64,000 nt of DNA. Source: Serripes groenlandicus. Taxonomy: Eukaryota > Mollusca > Bivalvia > Cardiida > Cardiidae. Position numbers and translations under genes: made by a program. A model generated the notes under the pieces. It worked only from the letters and a program-made list of their open reading frames with translations. It searched no databases and had not been told where the DNA came from. Position 1 is the first letter of the stretch, and every line of letters begins with the position of its first letter. Location of the stretch: contig JASEVX010000013.1 in NCBI GenBank assembly GCA_031761405.1, positions 46,198,143 through 46,262,142 on the forward strand. Reading direction: 5' to 3'. Below are positions 32,283 through 43,345 of the stretch, one piece after another.

Positions 32283-33102
32283 CACAATTTCAAAAACAGT
32301 GTTCATGGATTTTCTCTCGTTTAAAAATATTTTAGGGTTAAATCATGCATATATATTCTACATTATAGAATCTTTTTTTGTGTTATCTAACTTAATTAAG
32401 AAAATTAGTTATGATGAAATAGTGTCCCGTTACATCATAATCAATAAATGAAAATTGCTGTTAATGATTAAATAATTATTATGTATATAAATGAGAAGTG
32501 ACATGAGCAAGTCAACGAATGGGACATCCCATAGTATTTCTTCAGTCGTTTGTGTTCAAGACGTATCTCTGTTTGGCTTCGACCATTTATTTTACTTATA
32601 GTGTCCAATGTTACATCACTTTTTAATCTTGATAAAGTGTGAATTACAAAAGCGTTTTTCTTTTAAAACCGTTCAAGGGATGTTTACATGTATGTTAAGC
32701 AAGTGTATGGCAGACAGTTTAAAAACACAAAATCTTAATTTTAATGAAATGTTGGAAATCAAAGGATTTATGATGTAACTAAAAAAAAAAGCAGGATACC
32801 AAAACCATGCTCCTATAGCCAAAATCCAACAATATTTTGATTGCAAATCAGTCTTAGGATATTCAAAATTTATCTTAACTATTTAATATATATATATATA
32901 AAGCCTCTTGCTCCATCGACACTCTTCTAGCGTAGTTTCTCGTTCTCTCGCGATTCTACTATTTTTGTATTTTTCTATGATATATTTTTGTCGTGAAGGA
33001 TTTTCAGTCAATATATAAGTTATCAAACCGTTTCCTCCTATTTATGTTCTTGAATTCATTTAAGACGTAATATATACATCACCTAATGAGCATGCATCTG
33101 CG
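32283..33102. other. No gene recognised
   Basis: AT-rich with a short TA run near 32887. No repeat family assigned. Confidence 0.4.
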
Positions 33103-33270
33103 AAAAGGAACACGTTGGCTTTTTATGAACAGTTTAGATCCAGATCAGCCCGTATATCCGGACAGTCTGGTCAAGATCTAGACTGTTCACATATTACATA
33201 CATAAGCTTGTCAACTTGTGTAGATTCTGATAATACTGACTTGATGTACAGGCTAATTTGAATCAAGGCG
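33103..33270. repeat. Family G copy
   Basis: 'aaaggaacacgttggctttt', 'ggtcaagatctagactgttc' and 'aagcttgtcaacttgtgtag' in the standard order. Confidence 0.6.
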
Positions 33271-33577
33271 TATTTCTTACAGGTTCAAATCTAACTTATC
33301 TTTAGTCCTACGATATCAATATAATGACACAATACTACGTATAAATGGAACTACACAATACTACAAGTTACATCTCCTAAACCTTTGGGCCTGATTTGAG
33401 ATACATGTACTTTCATTTCAGTAACGCAGTTGTTCATTTAACTAATTGTTTACACATTTATTTTTTATTGTAGACGCAACAAAAGGCGAGTCTATCGTAA
33501 AACAATTCTAAAAATACATTTCAAGATAGAAACATTTTCGTGAAATATCCGACAAGTTTGGACACGACCGGAGGACT
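33271..33577. other. No gene recognised
   Basis: 'ataatgacacaatactac' and 'ggaactacacaatactac' form a small local duplication near 33320-33365. Nothing else seen. Confidence 0.35.
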
Positions 33578-33817
33578 TTAACCCTTTCCCACATATAGGT
33601 CTACGCTTTCTGACGCCACTGCAGCAGACGACTTTTGAAATCACTGTGGCAAAAGGAGAATTTGCTCATTATGAGCAATTTCTCCTTTTGCCACAAAGTT
33701 CTCAACCTTTTTCAGTCAACCTATAATAATAGATATTTTCCATATTTCTGAGTCACCATTTTTAAGTCGTCTGCTACAGATGTATTGCATGTACAGATGT
33801 ATTGCATTATGGGTTAA
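33578..33817. mobile_element. Family T MITE
   Basis: TTAA at both ends; hairpin GCTCATTATGAGC. The right end contains a 17-bp local duplication ('tgtattgcatgtacaga'). Confidence 0.8.
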
Positions 33818-33835
33818 CACTCGTAATATTTTCTT

Positions 33836-34106
33836 CACTACTTCGCGCTCAGGATTGCAGCGATATCATTCCGACTGATGCATCGGTGTCAGGATAGATA
33901 ATACCGATAAAACTGGTCATGTGACCCGTAAACTCTCGTTATATGAACGAACTATGTTGACAACTACGTAAAATACTATGCACACTAACAGAATAATCAA
34001 CAATCGCTAATACTGTTCACGCACGTGGAGAATCCGTTATGAATATAAACGAGCTATGTTGAAAACTACGTAAACCACTAAGCACACTAACAGAATAATC
34101 AACAAG
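33836..34106 (+). mobile_element. SINE-B body with duplicated flank
   Basis: 'cgcgctcaggattgcagcga' and 'catcggtgtcaggata' are SINE-B body. The downstream stretch 'ctatgttgacaactacgtaa' to 'cagaataatcaacaa' is repeated about 95 bp later. Confidence 0.6.
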
Positions 34107-34312
34107 GCGTTTTATAGGTAAGTTACCAGTACTAATGGTACATTTATTATGCCACCAGCCAGTCCGTCGTTATGCCAACCCTGCAATGCTGAGCGCAAAG
34201 GAGGGCAGCCAATACCACCAATTTTAAAAAGATTGGTATTTACCCGCCGGGAATCAAACCCGCGACATTCCGCACCCGAGGCGGACGCTCTACAACTACT
34301 CCATCGATGAAG
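34106..34312 (-). mobile_element. SINE-B
   Basis: Minus-strand copy: 'aggtaagttaccagtactaa', 'agtccgtcgttatgcc' and tRNA-like head 'gggaatcaaacccgcgacat'. Confidence 0.75.
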
Positions 34313-34546
34313 TTTAATAGAGGGTAAACGAAAAAAAAAGGTTTCTTTTATGGAATAATGACCTGATGGCAAAGGAAAACCTTGATCAAAATTCGCTGAT
34401 CTGGGAATTATCTGCTCGCAAATTCAGCAAGCTTCGTTTTCAGATGACGTTCATCAAACCCATTCATTATAACCAAAAAATATTCGTTTATATAAAAAAA
34501 TTGAATTATTGGCTCAAATTAAAGACTTGCTGATAAAAGCCTACAT

Positions 34547-34792
34547 CGAGGGCTTGGCGTGAAACGGTTGTAACTTAAAACCTATTTTGAAAACCCTGGT
34601 TTAGGGGAAATTTTGACCCCTTTGTAAACAATGCTAATTTAGGTGCCATTGCTCAGAACGAGCAATGGCACCTAAATTTCCATTGATTACCAAGAAAAAT
34701 GATTTAACGCTTATAAAGACTTTATGGCGAGGTGATTAAACTTGTTAAAAAAATACCAATTTTAGTTACAACCGTTTCACGCCAAGCCCTCG
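34547..34792. mobile_element. 246-bp foldback MITE with ACAT target duplication
   Basis: Termini CGAGGGCTTGGCGTGAAACG and its inverse, with a central palindrome TTTAGGTGCCATTGCTC / GAGCAATGGCACCTAAA. ACAT lies on both sides (34543-34546 and 34793-34796). It sits about 40 bp downstream of the stop codon of the minus-strand repeat-protein gene, so probably within its 3' untranslated region. Confidence 0.8.
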
Positions 34793-34833
34793 ACATGTAC
34801 GTACTAATCAAAACTCGACAAACGTCTTTTCAA

Positions 34834-36650
34834 TCACGGTTCCTTACTATTGCTCTTCAACAACGTGACCCTCAGGGAGTTATTCCTGTTATAATTCCTC
34901 ATTTTTCTATACTGCAATAAAATCTGCCCGGACTCGGTCTTAATCATCTCTGCATCTAGTCTATTCCAATCATTCTTCATCTTTTTCAGCCTCTGTCTCT
35001 CTATCTCATCCGCTCTTACCTGTCTTTCGTGTTCTTCTCTCTCAATATCTAGTCTCCTTCTCTCCTCCTCCAATCTACTTTTCTGTTCTCTCTCCCTCAA
35101 CATTCGTCTAACATTCCGTCTTGCAGCATGCTTGCGTACATCGGGAACACAGCTATAATCTATCACAATACTTTCTTGAGGGAACTCTACATCAGCATAA
35201 GTCAAACTACTAAACTTATCTACAAGTGCATCGATATTGTTATCTATATTATCTGTTACGTTACTTTTGTCGAAAAAACTATAACTGTTTCTATTACTAC
35301 ATGTATTGATATAACTACTGTTTGTATCACAGCCTCTATTGCTGGTACTCTTGCTTCTACTGTCACTAGAAATACTGCCATCAATACTTAGCTTACTATA
35401 CAAAGTAGATAAAACATTTACTTCCTGGTTGTTTTTGTTACTGCCTCTATTTCTAGTACTACTGTTTGTATTACTGCCTCTATTGCTGGTACTCTTGTTT
35501 CTAATGTCACTAGAAATACTGCCATCAATACTTAGCTTACTATACAAAGTAGATAAAACATTTACTTCCTGGTTGTTTGTATTACTGCCTCTATTTCTAG
35601 TACTACTGTTTGTATTACTGCCTCTATTGCTGGTACTCTTGCTTCTAATGTCACTAGAAATACTGCTACCAATACTTAGCTTACTATACAAAGTAGATAC
35701 AACATTTATTTCCTGGTTGTTTTTGTTTCTGCCTCTATTTCTAGTACTACTGTTTGTATTACTGCCTCTATTGCTGGTACTCTTGCTTCTACTGTCACTA
35801 GAAATACGGTCATCAATACTTAGCTTACTATACAAAGTAGATAAAACATTTACTTCCTGGTTGTTTTTGTTACTGCCTCTATTTCTAGTACTACAGTTTG
35901 TATTACTGCCTATATTGCTGGTACTCCTGCTTCTACTGTCACTAGAAATACTGCCACCAATACTTAGCTTACTATACAAAGTAGATAAAACGTTTACTTC
36001 CTGGTTATTTTTGTTTCTGCCTCTATTTCTAGTACTACTGTTTGTATTACTGCCTCTATTGTTGGTACTCTTGCTTCTACTATCACTAGAAATACTGTCA
36101 CCACTACTTAGCTTACTATACAAAGTAGATAAAACGTTTACTTCCTGGTTGTTCTTGTTTCTGCCTCTATTTATAGTACTACTGTTTGTATCACTGCCTC
36201 TATTGCTGGTACTCTTGCTTCTACTGTCACTAGAAATACTGTCATCAATACTTAGCTTACTATACAAAGTAGATAAAACATTTACTTCCTGGTTATTTTT
36301 GTTTCTGCCTCTATTTCTAGTACTACTGTTTGTATCACTGCCTCTATTGCTGGTACCCCTGCTTCTACTGTCACTAGAAATACTGTCATCAATACTTAGC
36401 TTACTAAACGAAGTAGATAAAAAGTTTACTTCCTGGTTGCTGATACACCTGCTTCTACTGTGAATAGAAATACTGTCATTAATACTTAGCTTACTAAACG
36501 AAGTAGATAAAACGTATACTTCCTGGTTGATCTCGAAGTCCTCATCATCTTGAACACGTCGACCATCTTTGTTTCTGTTGACCCTGTCAGAGGCCTCCTT
36601 CTTGGACGTTCTGTATTGGTGGAATGTGGTTCCCGAGAAATCTGTCACTT
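34834..36650 (-). CDS. Repeat/coiled-coil protein gene, last coding exon
   Basis: Long open exon behind a strong acceptor (ttttttctcctattggtgct then acag at 36651). It completes a Glu codon split after the first base (phase 1) and runs 605 codons to the stop. In the assembled protein, residues about 37-75 are charged and residues about 76-500 are nine rounds of a Ser/Asn-rich repeat with the core NQEVNVLSTLYSKLSIDDSI. Seven of them are true 48-residue (144-bp) units. Residues about 513-641 are unique, with a stretch very rich in Arg and Glu (about 540-600) that should form a coiled coil or long helix. There is no ATG in this frame near the 5' end, so it cannot start here. The plus strand is also open over the repeats, a by-product of a 144-bp unit. 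I recognise no family; function unknown. With exons at 37291-37361 and 39751-39788 the frame is consistent to the stop (1926 nt, 641 residues). Confidence 0.65.
35330..36420. repeat. 144-bp in-frame coding repeat, about 7 units
   Basis: Successive copies of 'acaaagtagataaaacattt' followed by 'acttcctggttgtttttgtt' at 144-bp spacing (35401, 35545 and so on). The more upstream coding copies (36360-36520) are diverged and shortened. All units keep the minus-strand frame open. Confidence 0.9.
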
Positions 36651-37290
36651 CTGTAGCACCAATAGGAGAAAAAAACGTATTAGTCACAAATTCTCGAAAC
36701 TATACAACTATATGTACTCTTTGCATAGACTATGTGTTCAATTATCTGGTTTTACGCTATCATTCATTCTCGATATATGCACCAATCAGAAGCTTTTTAT
36801 TTTGCACAAAGTCTATCTGGTATATTTATAGTTTCAGGATAATGATATGGCAATAGTTAAGGTGTATGACTAGACGGAAAATCTACAAGTTGTGTCCATT
36901 GAATTAAGTAGCAACTTGGACTGATATTTCTGAAATATTCAAATTTTAAATATCCACGAAATAAACATGTACATGTATGTGTAAATATGAACCAAATAAG
37001 ACATGACAAAATATAGTTTTTCGGATAGAGGCCAATTTGAGATTGAAAAAAAACCTGTTGATATCACTCTGTTTCAAAGTAGATCATCAACCGTGACCTC
37101 CAGAGTGACGAAATGCTGATTTTGACGACAATCAAATAATTAAGGTACATTAATCATTCAAGAACAATGGTCAGTAAACTTCGACATTATTTGTAAGCAT
37201 CGGGAAGCCCCACCGCATGTGCCACATTAACATAGAAATGTCGTAGAAACCAAAGAGAAAGTGATACGAATAAATAATTTGGACATTTAC
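36651..37290 (-). other. Intron 2 of the repeat-protein gene
   Basis: Begins GTAAATGTCC (from 37290) and ends CTACAG (36651-36656). No repeat family recognised inside it. Confidence 0.6.
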
Positions 37291-37361
37291 CTGTATCTCC
37301 AGTGGAAGAAGGAGAAGTTCCACAAGGAGACTTGAAGAAATGAAAGATATCTTGAGACACA
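37291..37361 (-). CDS. Repeat/coiled-coil protein gene, coding exon 2
   Basis: A 71-nt exon. The acceptor is preceded by a long pyrimidine tract (ctctatttctctatctctt then acacag); the donor is ATACAG|GTAAAT. It starts with the last base of a split codon and ends with the first base of the next, giving 23 full codons (VSQDIFHFFKSPCG, then TSPSSTGDT). It joins in frame to GluValThrAspPhe of the last exon. The match of phases on both sides and the strong signals make this a well-supported exon, although it was found by eye and not from transcripts. Confidence 0.65.
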
Positions 37362-37699
37362 CTGTGTAAGAGATAGAGAAATAGAGAAATAGAGAATAGA
37401 GTAAGAAGAGTGAAACAAGAAGTTCACCTAACCATGTGTAGATAGAAGGAAAAGATCAGACATTTTAATCGGTTAACTATTATGATATTTTGTGTCATCT
37501 GCTTTTAAATAACATAGGAATTGTGAGAAACTGGAAGTGCTACTTTTGATACAAAGGCAAAAACATTGTTGGAAAATGGAAAAAAATTCATTTTAAAAGA
37601 AAAGTCTCCATTTTTTACATAAAAAAAGAAGACAGTACTTTCATAACTCGTAGGTTGCCGAAGTCGTCTGAATCTGGTTTGTGTTTAGGCTAATATAGC

Positions 37700-39625
37700 A
37701 CACAACTAGCCTTTGAGTATACAGTGAGTATAACAATCAGACTAATATAGCACACAACTAGCCTTTGAATATACAGTGAGTAGTACGATCAGACTAATGT
37801 AGCACACTACTATTCTCTGAGTAAACAGTATTACAATCAGACTAATATAGCACCCAACTAGCCTTCGGGTATACAGTATTACGATCAGACTAATGTAGCA
37901 CCCAACTAGCCTTTGAGTATACAGTGAGTATTACGATCAGACTAATGTAGCACCCAACTAACCTTTGGGTATACAGTATTACGATCAGACTAATGTAGCA
38001 CCCAACTAGCCTTTGAGTATGCAGTGAGTATTACGATCAGACTAATGTAGCACACGAATATTCTTTGAGTATACAGTATTACGATCAATCAGACTAATGT
38101 AACACCCAACTAGCCTTTGAGTATACAGTGAGTATTACGATCAGACTAATGTAGCACACAACTAGCCTTTGAGTATACAGTAAATGAAACGATCAGACTA
38201 ATGTAGCACCCAACTAGCCTTTGAGTATACAGTGAGTATTACGATCAGACTAATGTAGAACACGACTAGCCTTTGGGTATATAGTATTACGATCAGACTA
38301 ATGTAGCACACGAATATTCTTTGAGTATACAGTATTACGATCAGACTAATGTAGCACCCAACTAGCCTTTGGGTATACAGTGAGTATTACGATCAGACTG
38401 ATGTAGCACACGAATATTCTTTGAGTATACAGTATTACGATCAGACTAATGTAACACCCAACTAGCCTTTGAGTATACAGTATTACGATCAGACTAATGT
38501 AGCACCCAACTAGCCTTTGAGTATACAGTGAGTATTACGATCAGACTAATATAGCAAACGAATATTCTTTGAGTATACAGTATTACGATCAGACTAATGT
38601 AGAACCCAACTAGCCTTTGAGTATACAGTGAGTATTACGATCAGACTAATGTAGCACCCAACTAGCCTTTGGGTATACAGTATTACAATCAGACTAATAT
38701 AGCACCCAAAGTTCTAGCCTTTTGGTATACAGTTGTACGATCAGACTAATGTAGCACCCAACTAGCCTTTGAGTATACAGTGAGTATTACGATCAGACTA
38801 ATGTAGCACCCAACTAGCCTTTGGGTATACAGTATTACAATCAGACTAATATAGCACCCAAAGTTCTAGCCTTTGGGTATACAGTATTACAATCAGACTA
38901 ATATAGCACCCAACTAGCCTTTGGGTATACAGTATTACGATCAGACTAATGTAGCACCCAACTAGCCTTTGAGTATACAGTGAGTATTACGATCAGACTA
39001 ATGTAGCACCCAACTAGCCTTTGGTTATACAGTATTACAATCAGACTAATATAGCACCCAACTAGCCTTTGGGTATACAGTATTACGATCAGATCTTTTG
39101 TAGCACCCAACTAGCCTTTGGGTATACAGTGAGTATTACGAACAGACTAATGTAGCACCCAACTAGCCTTTGGGTATACAGTATTACAATCAGACTAATA
39201 TAGCACCCAACTAGCCTTTGGGTATACAGTATTACGATCAGACTAATGTAGAACACGACTAGCCTTTGAGTATACAGTGAGTATTACGATCAGACTAATG
39301 TAGCACCCAACTAGCCTTTGGGTATACAGTATTACGATAATACTAATGTAGCACCCAACTAGCCTTTGAGTATACAGTGAGTATAACGATCAGACTAATG
39401 TAGCACACAACTAGCCTTTGAGTATACAGTGAGTATTACGATCAGACTAATGTAGCACACGAATAGTCTTTGAGTATACAGTGAGTATTACGATCAGACT
39501 AATGTAGCACACGACTAGCCTTTAAGTATACAGTGAGTATTACGATCAGACTAATGTAGCACACGAATATTCTTTGAGTATACAGTGAGTATTACGATCA
39601 GACTAATGTAGCACACGAATATTCT
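37700..39625. repeat. 48/52-bp satellite, about 38 copies
   Basis: Units contain CAGACTAATGTAGCACCCAA then CTAGCCTTTGAGTATACAGT. Two length classes alternate: 52 bp with an extra GAGT before ATTACGAT, and 48 bp without it. Another subtype replaces 'ccaactagcc' by 'cacgaatattc'. It lies inside intron 1 of the minus-strand repeat-protein gene. Confidence 0.95.
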
Positions 39626-39629
39626 TTTA

Positions 39630-39715
39630 GAGCTTTTCCATATTTATACAAGTAAGTTTTCAAAGTCTTCTGCAGAGTTGTTGTATTTAAAGGCACATGA
39701 AGCAGGAAAGATGTT
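39630..39715. mobile_element. Family T fragment
   Basis: 'tttccatatttatacaagta' and 'ttttcaaagtcttctgcaga' resemble the right half of family T without its terminus. Confidence 0.5.
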
Positions 39716-39750
39716 AATAAAAAGTAAATAATATTATCTAGAAAACTTAC

Positions 39751-39788
39751 ATCCATCCAATTGAAGCCAAGAGAAAGGTCTCTGCCAT
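39751..39788 (-). CDS. Repeat/coiled-coil protein gene, first coding exon
   Basis: ATG at 39788 in a 42-nt exon (39751-39792) between acceptor 'ttttatattacag' and donor ATGGAT|GTAAGT. The coding part is 12 codons plus two bases: MAETFLLASIGW, then Ile across the splice. The hydrophobic start could be a signal or membrane-anchor segment, but it is short. The acceptor just upstream of the ATG implies an untranslated exon further upstream on the minus strand, which I could not place. In the ATG frame the three coding exons join without a stop until 34834. Confidence 0.55.
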
Positions 39789-39854
39789 TATCCTGTAATA
39801 TAAAACCTAAATTCATTTAATAGTAGATTTGCGGTACCTCAGTCCGGCAAAGCT

Positions 39855-40035
39855 CTAGAAAAGGGTTATTTTTCATGTTCCAAAATTAATATTTGACACT
39901 CAATCCTATGTTGTGGGTACTCAAAAGAATCGTCTCAATGAGACGATTATTTTGAGTAGCCACAACATAGGGTTTGATTGAGTAATAAGAAAGATATTGT
40001 GGAGAAAACCCCCAGTTTAATCTACGTTATCGAGT
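39855..40035. mobile_element. Family P element
   Basis: Core at 39901-39980 pairs 'cctatgttgtgggtactcaa' with its inverse across 'cgtctcaatgagacg'. One mismatch (agtagcc). Confidence 0.8.
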
Positions 40036-40039
40036 CCTC

Positions 40040-40178
40040 TGTCAGTCGGTAACAATGTGGTTGTCAGGTAATGTTTTGTGTGTTTGATTCCCGAGTCCGT
40101 CTTTACCACGAATGATAAAGGTCATTGCGACTGAAGATGTTCTTCTATCATCAATTGGCTGAAAAATATCTATGTGTC
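40040..40178 (+). mobile_element. SINE-A fragment
   Basis: Worn tRNA-like head ('cagtcggtaacaatgtggtt', 'tttgattcccgag') followed by a body remnant ('aaaggtcattgcgac'). Confidence 0.5.
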
Positions 40179-40187
40179 CGTCATTTG

Positions 40188-40370
40188 GAAAAATGTACAA
40201 GTTGGATTTTGTGAACATTAAGATCCAGATCCGCTTGTGCATTCACAGTCTGGTCAAGATACACACTGTTCACACTACTTACACAAGCTAGTTTCTGAAA
40301 AGACGAAGCAGATGTATAGACTGATATAAACCTACACTGTTCAGCAAACTTGTACCTTTTCCCATTGACT
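40188..40370. repeat. Family G copy
   Basis: 'aaatgtacaagttggatttt' at the left, 'gcaaacttgtaccttttccc' at the right, 'ggtcaagatacacactgttc' in the middle: inverted termini are visible. Confidence 0.65.
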
Positions 40371-40699
40371 GTTTCGTATAGGAGAAAAGCCAAACTGACT
40401 TGGACGGATGCGTTGTTGAGAACAGATGCTATTAAACCATAAAACACATGTGTTGATGATTTATGTCCTCATTAGATGAATACAATACTGTTCTCAAAAG
40501 GGTGGTAAAACTTCAACAAGTCAACTTAGAAATAAGCAAAATAATAACATCCAAACCTAATAATTTTAAGCCCCTTTCCTTTTCGAAAGCCTCGAGTCCT
40601 AATGCATTTCCCTAGTGGCTGAACATCAAAACAAATATGCGTAGAATCAAAGGTATGGGTTTATACGTCTAGCTTACTACATTGAAGCAGAAATTGAAA

Positions 40700-40895
40700 G
40701 GTACACGTTGGCGTTTCTGTAAAGCGTAGGTTCAGATCAGCCGGTAAATCTGCTACGTCTTAACAAATCTACACAAGTTGACAGAAGCTTCTAACAAGCA
40801 TATGCAAGTAATATTTCAAAAATGTATATCTTGATCAGTTTATACGGATCGACAGGCTGATCTGGAACTTATACGTTTTCCCATTGACGGGGTAG
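40700..40895. repeat. Family G copy (in duplication copy A)
   Basis: 'gaaaggtacacgttggcgtt', 'acaagttgacagaagcttct' and 'cttatacgttttcccattga'. The counterpart in copy B is at 45262-45480. Confidence 0.65.
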
Positions 40896-41115
40896 TAAAC
40901 ATGTATAGATCTAGACTTTCTACCATTGTCCTCATTTACATGGTTTCTATATAAAACGTGTGACACATGCGTTAGGCTAGTTTGATAAAATAGGGAAAAT
41001 ATGCTTTTTCTCCTGTCACCATAATATCTTGATCTAGCTAATTCTAAATGAAAAAACCTCAATGTCGAAATGCAAGGAACCGAGAAATTAAAGGATTTGA
41101 ATGAATTCGAAAAAG

Positions 41116-41290
41116 TTAACCCTTTCCCTAATGCAGAAAAAGTGTTCTGTCTTAGAAGCAGAAACCTTTGAAAGCCTTTACACTAGTGGGAAATGAACCA
41201 ATTGCTAAAAACGAAAAAAAATATATCCTTTTCCTGGAATGTGTTAACTCTTTATAAATACACTCCCAAATTATTGAAATCCGACATTTT
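41116..41290. mobile_element. Family T MITE, decayed
   Basis: TTAACCCTTTCCCTAATGCAG at the left; interior diverged; right end not found. Confidence 0.55.
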
Positions 41291-41489
41291 ATAATTTTCT
41301 ATGTTGTTTTAAAAGAAACGAATGTAATATCATCTTGTCTGACAGATACACGGCTGAAATTTGCCGTTTTTTATGCGATGCCTACTACTCAAATATTCAA
41401 ACTGATAACGTTGTTACATGTAACAACAGTATTACGGTTATACATTAATCAATGTATGACGCCTGTGTTATTATCCAATACTACCTTGT

Positions 41490-41612
41490 AGACTTGTAAG
41501 TGTGTCCTTACTTATGGCACTCGCTTAAGGTTGCTGTGAGCTGGGATCTAACCCGGGACACTTTGATCAATGAGTCCCATTCTCTAACCATGTGACCATG
41601 GAGAATCAAAGG
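41490..41612 (-). mobile_element. SINE-D or tRNA-like sequence
   Basis: On the minus strand 'catggtcacatggttagaga' and 'cgggttagatcccagctca' look like worn A- and B-boxes. Paralogue at 46135-46255. Confidence 0.5.
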
Positions 41613-42081
41613 AGTGCATTACAAGTTGTGGGAGTAATGCTGCTTGCCGATACTCATTATATTTCACAGACACTGCTAACGCAAACTGTTGAAGACATTG
41701 AAGGGAAAAAAAGATTTCGCTCAAGAGGAGTAATTTCTCGTGTTTCAGCATTGTTTTAAATAATTGTACATGTACTGCCTATATATAGAGAGGATCTTAC
41801 ATAAGCACGAATGTAAGATTCTATTTATCACATAACACCATAAAAAGATTGTTTTCAATCTTTAAATCGATCTTTTTTCGTCCTCATATAAACAGTGACC
41901 GAAGTTCTAATGCATATTTCCACTGTAAAAAGTCCCTATCAATAACTTTTTGATTTTATACAAAATTAGCAACAAGGCACTTATAACATTTCATTTATCG
42001 AGATTTATTCTCTTTATACAATATTTTTAATAAATGCCGAAATTCAGAACAATTGTAAACAATATGCTGTCATTTAAATTG

Positions 42082-42110
42082 ACGTCACACTGGAGTGACG
42101 TCACACAGGC
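42082..42110. promoter_or_regulatory. Two CRE palindromes (TGACGTCA) 18 bp apart
   Basis: TGACGTCACAC occurs twice in the sequence at about 42082-42110. CREB/ATF factors bind this motif. It lies just past the 3' end of the Crypton-like reading frame. Whether it regulates anything is not shown by the sequence. Confidence 0.5.
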
Positions 42111-42217
42111 ATACTCAATGAGTTACACATACATTTTGGCAGAAGGTCAAACATGTATACATGTTTTTTGTACACGCCGTGTTTTTTCCAAATTTGTATT
42201 GGGAATCAGTGTCAGAT

Positions 42218-43345
42218 TCAATAATTTGGATTCTCTTTCTCGCTGGTTGGATGTGAGGAGTAGTTTTGATGGATGTGGATTTTAAACTTTCCACCGTGAA
42301 TTTGCGACGCAAAAATGCTGTTTATTCCACCATGCACTTGCATGTTGAGAGCAGATTCAGATTTAACGGATGACACTGTGTGTACGTTGTTTGGAGGAAT
42401 TTGAATTTCATTCGGCGACGAAGATGACTGCAGGATAGAGGAAATGTTCATGTGCTGTCTTTCATTCAGGTGACTGTAATTGAGGATACGTTTTTGTGAC
42501 CCGAAATCTGCATGATTTGATTAGCAGGAACGTTGTTATCTGAAAGCTTTTGAATAAGATATTTTCTGGCACTGTGGTTGGACAGGCGTTTCTCGGTGGA
42601 GATTCCAGCGTTTTTTACCATTCTTGACATCATAGTGGATATTTTGTTCACTCCAACTGGATTACGTTTGAACCGGACATCGTTCTCAGAAGGTAGGTGC
42701 TTTGTAAAATGGGTGCTCTGGAAGGGAATAACCATGCGGACGTTTAGCCTTGTATTGTTTATATACAGTGATAAGATCTCTTTCTGAATTCTCCAAATTA
42801 GCCCATAACTTGGAGGTGACTCTGCGAACATCCCTCGGATTTCTAACCGTTCGCGTCTTGGTCTGGCGTTCATTAGATTCTAAATATTCTCGTCCAATGG
42901 AATTCGTCTTCACATCACCCAAACACATATCTCTATGTTCGGAACAACCGCCAAGTCCAAAATGCACCGTATTGTAAAACCATAGGGTTTGCAAAAGAAC
43001 ATCTGGTGTCTGGCTTCCCAGTTGGCCCGTCTGCCACAGCTGCTCAATCTCTTCATCAGTGATGGGGTCTGCACGGTTTGATAAATTACCCCCTCCCCTC
43101 GCGTTTCAAGTGTTTTTCTTTGCTTGTCATAACTTCTCTTACTTTGGCAAAGTTAGGACTGGAAGCCAGGTATTCACCATAGTTGAATCCCCGGAGCTGC
43201 CGGTCAAAACTTGCCATCATCCCGCGAAGAGAATTGTGTTCGTACTCATCCCCATTCGATTTGCGCACAGCAATGAAAAATCTTGACAGTAGGTTTTTCA
43301 GTTCATTGACTGGAATGTCTTGATTTTCTCGGGTTTCGGCAACTT
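42218..43345 (-). pseudogene. Crypton/DUF3504-type tyrosine recombinase, frameshifted
   Basis: Read on minus, four pieces in successive frames give the order of a DUF3504 (Crypton-derived tyrosine recombinase) protein. An N-terminal part with NSLRGMMASFDRQLRGFNYG lies at 43086-43345. A middle part with FGLGGCSEHRDM, then REYLESNERQTKTRT and PHGYSLPEHPFYKAP, lies at 42686-43085. A catalytic C-terminal part with SNHSARKYL and SGHKNVSSI lies at 42475-42690. The end piece has NYSHLNERQ and the family-like SIFASQIHGG tail (42218-42475). The breaks are an extra G in a G run near 43090, an indel near 42690 and one near 42475. The H..R box, GH and Tyr are still seen, but the first catalytic Arg (normally GLRG) is Gly. 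The element is therefore dead as a recombinase. Confidence 0.75.

Larger units (their letters stand above)
37362..39750 (-). other. Intron 1 of the repeat-protein gene
   Basis: Begins GTAAGTTTTC at 39750 and ends in the pyrimidine tract before 37361. About four fifths of it is the satellite at 37700-39625; a family T fragment lies near its 5' end. Confidence 0.6.

Noticed and set aside
35339..36463. 374-codon plus-strand ORF opposite the repeat-protein exon
   Set aside because: Shadow of the 144-bp coding repeat; it ends with the repeats, whereas the minus frame continues through unique sequence and fits splice phases.
37700..39625. CRISPR-like look of the 48/52-bp array
   Set aside because: Continuous satellite; the variation lies within units and there are no unique spacers.
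42466..42873. Met at the start of the 135-codon minus ORF as the true start of a recombinase
   Set aside because: The domain continues upstream in another frame; this Met lies in out-of-frame sequence.
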